DNA from: G963677445 sp963677445
GTDB lineage: Bacteria > Bacteroidota > Ignavibacteria > Ignavibacteriales > Melioribacteraceae
DNA: 64,000 nt
Assembly (NCBI GenBank): GCA_963677445.2
Contig: CAXXGF010000062.1
Span: 124,001-188,000 of the forward strand
Direction: 5' to 3'
Position numbers and translations under genes: made by a program. The notes beneath the pieces are model-generated. The model did not search any database. It worked only from the letters and a program-made list of their open reading frames with translations, and was not told where the DNA came from. Shown piece by piece: positions 1-9,000 of this stretch. The stretch's first letter is position 1. Each line of letters starts with the position of its first letter.

Positions 1-37
1 AAGGGAAAAAACTTAAAAACACATTTCATTTTCCCTT

Positions 38-54
38 AAAAAGTGTATATTAAC
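38..54 (+). promoter_or_regulatory. Possible promoter element upstream of the first gene
   Basis: The 13-base string AAAAGTGTATATT lies about 55 bases before the first start codon. The same string recurs about 63 bases before the clpC start (near 48,670). The AT-rich TATATT part resembles a -10/-7 box. This is a pattern observation from two copies only, so the assignment is weak. Confidence 0.2.
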
Positions 55-108
55 GGGCAAAATTAATAAAATATTAATTTCAAAAAGCAGCTTTTCAGGG
101 AGATTTTA

Positions 109-1734
109 ATGCTTAATTATGTTTGGCTGGCCCTGCTCGTACTTGGTATCGGGCTTGCTCTTACAACTGACATTGTTGATAAAAGCAATAACAAATATCG
201 AAATGGAGAGGAATTAAAAGTAGAGGTTGAATTTCAGGAGGATTTCGCGAAATCCAATTCAGTGACCGCCCTTATCCACATTAAGAAAGGTGATTATAAC
301 AGGTTTTATAATACCTCAATTGCCGAAAGTTTTACACAACAAATCCGGGTGACGAAAGACACCACAAAAAATCTTAACCTTGTTTACTTCAAAATCAATG
401 AATCAACACCACCTTTCTGGAGAGAGATGGCTTCAGTTTCCGGGAAAGATGATGACCTTGGAGGTATGTTAGTTTTTATCTCGGATCCTGTTAATCGAAA
501 AGCAGAGGGTTACCTGGTTCTTGAGGATATCTCATTCGCTAAAATGAAAGCTGTCACAAATTCCGCTCTCGACACAGCGAGTGTGGCTGTTGAGATATCA
601 ATTGGCCTTATCGGAATTATGGCATTATGGCTGGGAGTTATGAAAGTAGCCGAAGAATCGGGGCTAATTAAGATTATCGCTTCCGCGGTAAAACCGATTA
701 CCAGATTTCTTTTTCCCGGTGTTCCGTCCGATCATCCGGCTATGGGCGCTATGATAATGAATATTTCGGCTAATATGCTCGGACTTGGCAATGCCGCTAC
801 TCCTTTCGGTCTTAAGGCGATGGAGGAGCTTGATAAACTTAATCCTGAAAAGGGAACAGCCACAAACGCGATGTGTACTTTCCTCGCGGTTAATACAGCA
901 GGTTTAACCCTCATTCCGGCCACAGCTATTGCAATCAGAGCGGCGGCGGGAAGCAGCGATCCGGCAATTATTATCGGGACCGCAATATTTGGCGCGTTAT
1001 GCGCTACTACTGTGGGAATTACCGCGACAAAGATACTTGAAAAATTCCCCTTGAAAAAGGGAGCTCTTTCTGAGATGGTGAAAGCTAATTCCAGGGGGCT
1101 TTTAATTCTTTTTTCAATTTTGGTTTTAGTCGCTATTCTTATTGTTTCAGGAGCTATCAGTTCGGTTCTCTCATTTTTCAGCTTTATAAATCCCGAACTA
1201 TTTAAAAGCATTATACAAGTGATCTCAATACTTGCCATTCCGATGTTAATCTTTATCTTCATTGGTTACGGCGCGTTAAAAAAAGTTAAAATATATGAAG
1301 TGTTTGTTGAAGGAGCAAAAGAAGGCTTTAATGTTGCGGTAAGAATAATTCCATATCTTGTAGCTATGCTTGTGGCTATTGGTATTTTCAGGGCAGGCGG
1401 AGGTATGGACTTTTTACTCTTGCTTCTTAAACCGGCTACATCACTGATAGGAATGCCTGCCGAAGCTTTACCAATGGCAATAATGCGTCCCCTTTCAGGA
1501 AGCGGTTCACTTGGTATCATGGCCGAAATTATTTCTGTACATGGTCCTGACAGCTTTATTGGTATTCTTGTTTCCACTTTCTTTGGAAGCACCGAAACAA
1601 CATTTTACGTTCTGGCGGTATATTTCGGTTCTGTCAGTATCCGGAAGACGAGACACGCGCTCGCAGCGGGACTGATGGCGGATGTAGCAGGCATCCTGGG
1701 AGCCGTATTTATAGTCAGACTATTATTTGCATAG
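109..1734 (+). CDS. Fused SpmA/SpmB-like nucleoside-recognition (Gate) domain membrane protein
   Basis: A 541-residue polytopic inner-membrane protein. After one N-terminal membrane segment there is an extra, mostly hydrophilic region (about residues 25-150). It is followed by a SpmA-like half (about 155-320, with the stretch NISANMLGLGNAATPFGLKA) and a SpmB-like half (about 330-541, with MRPLSGSGSLGIMAE and FFGSTETTFYVLA). In Bacillus these halves are separate spore-maturation proteins; in Gram-negative bacteria the fused form is common and its substrate is unknown, so I do not assign one. The ATG is preceded by a GGGAG ribosome site. The next gene starts 6 bases after the stop, so the two are probably cotranscribed. 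The hydrophilic N-terminal insert is the unusual part and may be a periplasmic domain. Confidence 0.85.
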   Translation: MLNYVWLALLVLGIGLALTTDIVDKSNNKYRNGEELKVEVEFQEDFAKSNSVTALIHIKKGDYNRFYNTSIAESFTQQIRVTKDTTKNLNLVYFKINESTPPFWREMASVSGKDDDLGGMLVFISDPVNRKAEGYLVLEDISFAKMKAVTNSALDTASVAVEISIGLIGIMALWLGVMKVAEESGLIKIIASAVKPITRFLFPGVPSDHPAMGAMIMNISANMLGLGNAATPFGLKAMEELDKLNPEKGTATNAMCTFLAVNTAGLTLIPATAIAIRAAAGSSDPAIIIGTAIFGALCATTVGITATKILEKFPLKKGALSEMVKANSRGLLILFSILVLVAILIVSGAISSVLSFFSFINPELFKSIIQVISILAIPMLIFIFIGYGALKKVKIYEVFVEGAKEGFNVAVRIIPYLVAMLVAIGIFRAGGGMDFLLLLLKPATSLIGMPAEALPMAIMRPLSGSGSLGIMAEIISVHGPDSFIGILVSTFFGSTETTFYVLAVYFGSVSIRKTRHALAAGLMADVAGILGAVFIVRLLFA

Positions 1735-1740
1735 GGAGTC

Positions 1741-2688
1741 ATGAAAATATTTATTACCGCGGCTCTGCCGGATATTGCCGTCAGAAGGCTGCGGGAAGCA
1801 GGTTTTAAAACTTTGGTTTACGGAGGATTCAATCCTTCAGCCGAAGAATACAGGAAGTACGCATTTGATGCAGACGCATTAATTTGCCTTCTTTCAGATA
1901 AAATCACTCCTGAGATAATCGATTCTATACCCGGGCTGAAAATAATAGCAAACTACGCTGTCGGTTATAATAATATTGATACTGAATATGCCGCTTCTTC
2001 AGGCATTATTGTTACTAATACTCCCGACATTCTGACAGACGCGACAGCTGATCTTGCTTTTGCGCTGATTCTTGCATGCGCGCGAAATGTTGTTGTCGGG
2101 GATAAATTTTTAAGAGAAGGCAAATTTGACGGATGGAAACCAAAACTTCTGCTGGGTAAGGACCTGAAGGGTAAAACCCTGGGAATTATCGGGGCAGGAA
2201 GAATTGGCGCGGCTACCGCCGAAAGGGCAGCAGCATTTGGAATGAATATCCTCTATTACAGTCGTTCTGAAAACAAACTTCTGGAAAAATCAATCAGTGC
2301 GGTCAGGGTTGAACTGGATAAATTAATGAGAGAATCGGATGTGGTTTCGTTGCACATACCCTTGACCGAAAATACAAAAAATTTGCTGGATGCTTCAAAA
2401 CTTGACCTTATGAAAAAGGACGCTATACTGGTAAATACTGCCAGAGGCGAGACGCTGGATGAACAACATCTGATAAAAATGCTTAAAGAAAAAAGACTTT
2501 TCTCGGCCGGTTTTGATGTTTATGTCAATGAGCCTGATATAAATCACAAGCTGATCGAACTTGAGAATGCGGTCCTGCTTCCTCATCTTGGCAGCGCGAC
2601 ATTTGACACCCGCGACAGAATGGCTTTGCTTGCCGCTGAAAATGTTATCAACGTGCTCACAGGAAAAGCTCCTGTGACACCGGTATAA
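1741..2688 (+). CDS. D-2-hydroxyacid dehydrogenase (glycerate/glyoxylate reductase type)
   Basis: A 315-residue NAD(P)-dependent oxidoreductase of the D-isomer-specific 2-hydroxyacid dehydrogenase family. The Rossmann glycine motif GAGRIG is at 151-156. The family catalytic triad is visible as Arg235 (in NTARGE), Glu264 (in VNEP) and His282 (in LPHLGSAT). Members interconvert 2-keto acids such as glyoxylate or hydroxypyruvate with D-hydroxyacids in the cytosol; the exact substrate cannot be read from sequence, but the closest overall pattern is glyoxylate/hydroxypyruvate reductase. It starts 6 bases after the preceding gene, with AGGGAG as ribosome site. Neighbouring alanine dehydrogenase and CoA-transferase genes suggest a small carboxylic-acid/amino-acid metabolism cluster. 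Confidence 0.88.
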   Translation: MKIFITAALPDIAVRRLREAGFKTLVYGGFNPSAEEYRKYAFDADALICLLSDKITPEIIDSIPGLKIIANYAVGYNNIDTEYAASSGIIVTNTPDILTDATADLAFALILACARNVVVGDKFLREGKFDGWKPKLLLGKDLKGKTLGIIGAGRIGAATAERAAAFGMNILYYSRSENKLLEKSISAVRVELDKLMRESDVVSLHIPLTENTKNLLDASKLDLMKKDAILVNTARGETLDEQHLIKMLKEKRLFSAGFDVYVNEPDINHKLIELENAVLLPHLGSATFDTRDRMALLAAENVINVLTGKAPVTPV

Positions 2689-2754
2689 ATTGATTGAAAG
2701 TATAGTTTATAATAATTATCTTAACAATTCCATATTAATAAAAGAACGAATCTT

Positions 2755-3876
2755 ATGAGAATTGGCATACCAAAAGAAAGACATCGTGAAGAAAAACGGG
2801 TAGCGCTGGCTCCTGCCGGAGTAGACGCGCTCGTAAAAGCCGGACATACAGTTTATATTCAGTCTGAGGCCGGACTGGAAAGTCACTTTACAGATGAAGA
2901 TTACCGAAAAGTGGGAGCCCAGGTGGTCTATAATTCCGATGAAATCTTCCAGCGCGCAGAACTCATCGCGAAAATTTCCCCTCTGACCGAAGAGGAGGCC
3001 AAGATGCTCCAGGAGGAACAAATTCTCTTTTCATTTCTACATCTGGAGATATCGCATAATAATATATTGGAAACTTTACTCACGAAAAAAGTTACCGCAA
3101 TCAGTTATGAACTGATTGAGCAGAATCACGAGCTTCCCGTCTTGCAGTCGATGAGTGAGATTGCGGGTCAGGTCGCAGTTCAGATCGGTGAAAAATACCT
3201 GGGGAGCGATTTCCCCAATTCAAGGGGTATTTTAATGGGCGGTATCACCGGCGTAGCTCCGGCGGCAGTGGTAATACTCGGAGCAGGAGTAGTGGGACTG
3301 AACAGCGCCCGCGCGGCTCTGGGCAGAGGAGCGCAGGTTATCATGCTCGATAAAGACCTTTCACGACTAAGAAATGTTGAAAATGTTTTATCAAAGAATG
3401 TAACTACAGTTGTGGCAAATTCCTACACTATTGCCAGGGGAGTCAGATTTGCCGATCTTTTAATTGGCGCTATACATATTAAAGGCGAAAAAGTGCCCCA
3501 TCTGGTGACCGAAGAAATGGTGAAGACCATGAAAAAAGGAGCTGTTATTGTAGATGTTGCGATTGATCAGGGGGGATGCATTGAAACAAGCTACCCGACA
3601 TCAATTTCCGATCCGGTTTTTGTAAAACATGATGTTATTCATTATTGTGTCCCGAATATGCCCGCTCTTGTTTCAAGGACCGCTTCATACGGATTAACCA
3701 ACGCATCTATTCAATATATTCTGCAAATTGCCGATAATGGATTATCGAAGGCGCTACTGGGAGATACTGGTCTCGCCAGGGGTGTGTGTACTTATAACGG
3801 CATCTGTTCAAATGAAACATTAGCTGAAACCTTTAATGTGGAATACAGAGGTTTACACTTTTTTTCGACAAATTAA
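2755..3876 (+). CDS. ald: Alanine dehydrogenase
   Basis: A 373-residue NAD-dependent dehydrogenase that interconverts L-alanine and pyruvate plus ammonia. The start RIGIPKER is typical of the alanine dehydrogenase/transhydrogenase family. The residues equivalent to the Bacillus active site are present: Arg15, Lys73 (AKISP) and His96 (FSFLHLE). The NAD-binding glycine motif LGAGVVG spans 175-181. Length matches the family (about 370). The last residues (RGLHFFSTN) are slightly variable, as expected. It stands 66 bases after the hydroxyacid dehydrogenase and 16 before the CoA-transferase, so a common transcript is likely. Both flanking products act on small carboxylates, in keeping with pyruvate/alanine turnover. 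Confidence 0.92.
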   Translation: MRIGIPKERHREEKRVALAPAGVDALVKAGHTVYIQSEAGLESHFTDEDYRKVGAQVVYNSDEIFQRAELIAKISPLTEEEAKMLQEEQILFSFLHLEISHNNILETLLTKKVTAISYELIEQNHELPVLQSMSEIAGQVAVQIGEKYLGSDFPNSRGILMGGITGVAPAAVVILGAGVVGLNSARAALGRGAQVIMLDKDLSRLRNVENVLSKNVTTVVANSYTIARGVRFADLLIGAIHIKGEKVPHLVTEEMVKTMKKGAVIVDVAIDQGGCIETSYPTSISDPVFVKHDVIHYCVPNMPALVSRTASYGLTNASIQYILQIADNGLSKALLGDTGLARGVCTYNGICSNETLAETFNVEYRGLHFFSTN

Positions 3877-3892
3877 AATTATGAGTATTTAA

Positions 3893-5245
3893 ATGACACC
3901 GAACGAGACAACAATAGGCAGGCCACTTAATGCTGCCTGGATAAAAAATTATAATTCTAAACTGGTTTCCTCGGATGAAGCGCTCAGAGCTGTAAAATCG
4001 GGCGATAATCTAATTATTCAGCCCGGCTGCGCCACACCTCTCGAACTGATAAGGGCTCTGGTTGCCAGAAAAGAAGAACTATTTGATGTTACCATACACC
4101 ACATCCTTGTGGTTGGCGATCTGCCTTATATAAAACCGGGTATGGAAAAACATTTCAAACATAAAGCATTTTTTATCGGGGGAAATGTTAGAAAGGCTAT
4201 TAATGAAGGAAGAGCTGAATTTATACCTATATTTCTTTCGGAAGTGACAATGCTTTATAAGAAAGATATCCTGAAAGCCAATGTCGCGCTTATTCATGTT
4301 TCTCCTCCTGATGAGCATGGTTTTTGCAGTTATGGCATTGATGTGGGCAATATTAAAACTCCCGCTGAAAAAGCTGATGTGGTTATTGCCCAGGTTAACA
4401 GGAAAATGCCCCGCGGACTCGGCGACAGTTTTATTCATGTTAATAAAATTGATTACATTGTTGAGCATGACGCCGACCTGCTGGAGCTGCCCCAGGTTGA
4501 TCCGGATGCCACTCCTGAAATGCTTGGTATATTTGATACGATTGGCAAATATATTGCCGGAATGATTGAAGATGGATCGACACTGCAAATGGGAATTGGC
4601 GCAATTCCTGATTCTGTTCTGCGATATCTGAAAAATAAAAAGGATTTGGGTATCCATACCGAGATGTTCTCTGATGGCATTGTTGATCTGGTGGAATCGG
4701 GGATAATAAACGGAGAGAAAAAAACTCTGCATCCCGGAAAGATCATCGCCGGATTTGTGCTGGGAACTAGAAAAAGTTATGACTTTCTCGATAATAATCC
4801 GATTATTGAATTTCACCCGCAGGAATATGTAAATAATCCCTTTGTTATTTCACGTAATGATAAAATGGTGGCTATAAATTCAGCAATCGAGGTGGACCTA
4901 ACAGGACAGGTTTGTTCTGATTCAATAGGTACACGTTTTTATAGCGGAATTGGCGGCCAGGTTGATTTTATCAGGGGCGCGGCTCATTCCAATAATGGAA
5001 AACCGATAATAGCTCTTCCTTCAACTACCAAGAATGGTGAAATATCGAGGATCGTTATGACCCTTAAACCTGGCGCCGGAGTTGTCACCTCAAGAGGTGA
5101 TGTGCATTATGTGGTTACCGAATATGGTATTGCCGATCTCTTTGGTAAAACCATACAGGAAAGAGCGAAAGCGCTTATTAATATTTCTCATCCCAAGTTC
5201 AGGGATGAGCTTACTGAATTTGCCAAAGAATATTATCATATATAG
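3893..5245 (+). CDS. Acetyl-CoA hydrolase/transferase family protein (4-hydroxybutyrate/acetate CoA-transferase type)
   Basis: A 450-residue family I-like CoA-transferase. Family hallmarks visible are the region QMGIGAIPDSVLRYL, HTEMFSDGIVDL (whose Glu is the likely covalent CoA-thioester residue), GGQVDFIRGA and the C-terminal TEYGIADLFGKT. Such enzymes move CoA between acyl groups, for example acetate, butyrate, propionate or 4-hydroxybutyrate, or hydrolyse acetyl-CoA. Substrate cannot be decided from sequence alone. It lies 16 bases after ald and 6 bases before a phosphoesterase gene on the same strand. A role in acid fermentation or acetate handling is an inference from family and neighbours. 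Confidence 0.87.
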   Translation: MTPNETTIGRPLNAAWIKNYNSKLVSSDEALRAVKSGDNLIIQPGCATPLELIRALVARKEELFDVTIHHILVVGDLPYIKPGMEKHFKHKAFFIGGNVRKAINEGRAEFIPIFLSEVTMLYKKDILKANVALIHVSPPDEHGFCSYGIDVGNIKTPAEKADVVIAQVNRKMPRGLGDSFIHVNKIDYIVEHDADLLELPQVDPDATPEMLGIFDTIGKYIAGMIEDGSTLQMGIGAIPDSVLRYLKNKKDLGIHTEMFSDGIVDLVESGIINGEKKTLHPGKIIAGFVLGTRKSYDFLDNNPIIEFHPQEYVNNPFVISRNDKMVAINSAIEVDLTGQVCSDSIGTRFYSGIGGQVDFIRGAAHSNNGKPIIALPSTTKNGEISRIVMTLKPGAGVVTSRGDVHYVVTEYGIADLFGKTIQERAKALINISHPKFRDELTEFAKEYYHI

Positions 5246-5251
5246 AAAAAC

Positions 5252-5941
5252 ATGGTTGCAGTAATTGGTGATATCCACGGGTGTTATTTTACGCTCGTGG
5301 AGCTTTATCACAGAATTAAAAAAATCTATACCGACATTCCTCTTTATTGTGTCGGCGATCTGGTAGACCGGGGAAATCATTCTCACAGTGTAATGGAGTT
5401 TATTATTGATGAGAAAATAAGATTTACTCCGGGCAATCATGATTTTATGTTCAGCCATTATTTTAAGAATCCCGGCTCAATCTTCGCCCGTTCCTGGAAT
5501 CTTAATGGTAATGAAATGACACTCCAATCCTATGAAGGATGGGAAAAAGATATTTACCGGCATATAGATCAGATCCATGCTGCTCCATTATATTATAATA
5601 CTCCCGACTGTTTTATTTCTCATGCCGGTATATCAGAACAGTACCGGCATATACTTGATCCCGGATACAAAGATGATATTACTGAAATTGAAGAATTGAT
5701 CTATAACGACTATGCCACTGACCGGGGAGTTCTCTGGACCCGTGATAATTTGCTGAATCTTGGAAAATTACAAGTGATTGGTCATACCAAACAAACGGAA
5801 ATATCATTCGATGAGGAATCCAATGCCCTCTATATTGATACAGGCGCCTGTATAGGGAATAAACTTAGCGCGGTAATCATCCATGAAAGTGAAGTTGTCG
5901 ACACTTTTGAGGAAAATACTCATCTAAATGATATCATTTGA
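5252..5941 (+). CDS. Calcineurin-like metallophosphoesterase (Ser/Thr protein phosphatase type)
   Basis: A 229-residue cytosolic phosphoesterase with the metal-binding signature of the PPP-like group: GDIHG at 6-10, GDLVDRG at 35-41 and GNHD at 61-64. Later metal/active-site histidines lie in ISHAG and VIGHTKQ. It is closest in layout to bacterial PrpA/ApaH-like phosphatases, which act on phosphoproteins or dinucleoside polyphosphates; the true substrate is unknown. It starts 6 bases after the CoA-transferase gene, so it probably shares its transcript, although no functional link is evident. The 149 bases that follow lead into sprA. Confidence 0.87.
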   Translation: MVAVIGDIHGCYFTLVELYHRIKKIYTDIPLYCVGDLVDRGNHSHSVMEFIIDEKIRFTPGNHDFMFSHYFKNPGSIFARSWNLNGNEMTLQSYEGWEKDIYRHIDQIHAAPLYYNTPDCFISHAGISEQYRHILDPGYKDDITEIEELIYNDYATDRGVLWTRDNLLNLGKLQVIGHTKQTEISFDEESNALYIDTGACIGNKLSAVIIHESEVVDTFEENTHLNDII

Positions 5942-6090
5942 CAGGGCAATAATTTGGTAGTATCTTCTTTTTCGTTGAATTTCAAAAGTCAAATGGATAA
6001 ATTTGAATTAAAATTGCAAACATTTTCGGGGGAATTATAGGTAAAAATTTACTATAATTGTGATTCCAAATTTTTATAGGTCTTCTATTC

Positions 6091-9000
6091 TTGAGAAAAA
6101 ATAATTTATTGCTGATTATCAGGAACAGATTTTTACTACTGCTTGCAATCGTTGTAATGCTTTTTATTTCACTGGGAATGGTTTATTATGTTCCCGGAAG
6201 TGTGTCTGAAATTCAGGACGTTAATCCGGTTTTCCCCGATGATGAGGGATTTGAAAAGAAGTTCGAAACCTTTTCAAGGATGTTTCTGTCAGATACAAAC
6301 GATGTAATCACCGGTGATACACTTGCTGTGGATTCTACCGGGTCGGTTGTCGATTCTGCCCGTATTGATTCAATAACGCTCGCTATTGCCGATTCAATAA
6401 GAATTGCCGATTCGATAGCCGCTGATACTCTTACCCGGATCGATTCCATGGCTTTTGATTCAACGGCAAGGCTCAGGCATTTTACACACCGCCGGAAAGA
6501 TCTGCCATATTTAAGTTTTTCCCAAAAAAAGAAATCAGCTTTTTTCGCTCAGATTCCTCCTTCAACTTATAAAAGAACAGTTGAGCTCGACACATCCGGC
6601 GCTAAAGTAATTATTAAGGAGACGCTGGATAAAAAGGAATATAAACCGCGTCTGGAAATGCCGGTTGAGGAATATATCGAATTAAGAAGAAAGGCTATTA
6701 ACAGGCAGCTTTGGGAAGAACTTGGCTACCAGTATGAATTAAAATCGAGCACAAAAGACCTTGGGGAGCTGATAAGCGATATAACAAATATTGATATTCC
6801 TCTTCCCCCGACATCATTTTTAAGTATATTTGGCCCGCCGAAGATTAATCTCCAAATCAGCGGGGCCGTTGATATTCATGGCGCGTGGAGATCGGAAACT
6901 ACCGAGGGAATCAGTTCTTCACGACTCGGAAATACCAGGAATGAACCTGACTTTAAACAGCAGGTGCAGATTAACGTAAGCGGTACCATAGGCGATAAAC
7001 TCACAATATCAGCCGACTGGAATACAGAACGTACTTTCGAATTTGAAAACCAGTTAAAAATTAAATATACCGGTTATGAAGATGAAATAATTCAGAGCAT
7101 TGAAGCAGGTAACGTATCGCTTCAGACATCCTCTCTTGTAGGGGGAAGCGAGGCTCTGTTTGGTATAAAAGCGCAGTTTCAGATGGGACCCTTTAGTCTT
7201 ACCGCGCTGGCGTCGCAGAAAAAAGGAGAAGTGCAGGAGGTTTCGGTAAGCGGCGGCGCGGAATCGCAGGAATTTGAGGTCCACGCTTATGAATATTCAA
7301 CCAACCACTTTTTCCTTCATGAAGATTACGCGAATCCTGATATAAATATTTTTAATAATTATTATGGCAATTCGACCCCGGTCATTGATGAGCAATATCG
7401 GGTAAAAGACCTTGAGGTTTGGAAGACAACAACCGCGATCGCTGGTGCGGATGATAACCGGGCAAACGCCTTTATTGAACTGCCACCTGCTGATAGTTTG
7501 AATACCCGATTATATACGTATGATTACCGAAATATCAGCCAGGAATCAATAGCTGGCGAAAGCCTGATAAACGACCGTTTTATTAAGCTTACCGAAGGTG
7601 TTGATTATACTTATCAACCCGAAACAGGTTATATCAGTTTTAAAACACAGATACAGGATAATGAAGCGATTGCGGTTGCTTTCAGGCAGGAGCTTGGTCC
7701 CGGATCAGATGATGATCAGTTTTACGGTGAATTTGTTGCTGACGTGGCTGACCAGGGAAACGGATTTGTAAAGGTTCTTAAGCTGGTAAAACCAAAAAAC
7801 CTTCAGCCCGATTTTGAGAAGGCCTGGAAACTTCAGTTAAGAAATATTTACCCGATAGGGGGGAGAGATATTAAGGAGGAAGGATTTGTTCTTGATATTA
7901 AATATTCTCTTGATGGGCAGGACCCGATCAGCGAACTTAAGGGGAAAAAACTTGTAAACATATTCGGGCTTGATAATACTGATCAAAGCGGTAATTCTCC
8001 TACACCTGACGGCGCTTTTGATTATATACCGCAAAGGACGATCAATCCCTCAACCGGCGAATTGATATTTCCTGTTCTTCAGCCTTTCGGTGATGATTTC
8101 CCTGAAACGCTCCAGGGCGACTACCCTGATTACGCTTCAATCTATACCAAAACCCTCACGTTTGCAAAGCAGGACAGGGAGAATGATAAGTTTATTATCA
8201 CAGGTGAATATTCCGCGTCGGTATCATCTACCTACAATATTGGTTTTAACGTTGTGGAAAATTCGGTCAAAGTGCTCCTGAATGGAAATGAACTGCGGGA
8301 AGGTTCCGACTATTCTGTTGATTATAACATTGGCCAGATAACCATAAGAAATGACGCCGCGCTCGTACCGGGAGCTGATCTGCGGATTACTTATGAGCAG
8401 AACGATCTTTTCCAGCTCGCTTCCAAAACTCTGCTTGGATTCAGAGGTATCTATGACTTCAGTAAAAAAACCAAGCTCGGTTTTTCATTCCTGAATCTGA
8501 ATCAGCAGACACTCAGCGATAAAGTTAGGATTGGCGAGGAACCTCTCAATAACTCCATATTCGGACTCGATTTTCAGACCGCGGTAGACATGCCGTTTCT
8601 CACCAAGGGACTCGATAACCTGATATCGACCAAAACGATGTCATCGCTTAGCCTTAAAGGTGAATTTGCCTATATGAGCCCCGATCCGAATACCAAAAAG
8701 AGCAACATTACCTCCGATGGCGGAAAAAGTATTGCTTATATAGATGACTTCGAAGGGGCGAAAAGGATAATTCCAATCGGTATTTCAGACCGCGCCTGGA
8801 AAGACGCCACCCCTCCTGTCGACACTGCCGGTATTATGACTCCTTTTGATGTGATGGCTTACAAAGCCAAATCATTTTGGTTTAATGAACTTCCTTCAAC
8901 AATTTCTGTAGAGGATATTTGGGGTGACAGGAAGCAGACCGCGCGTGATGATCAGCAGGTTACGGTGCTTGATTTTGTTTACCGCCCCGATGAAGTCGGG

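Noticed and set aside
4079..4816. Long antisense frame within the CoA-transferase gene
   Set aside because: It is a shadow of the clearly coding plus strand, with no known similarity.
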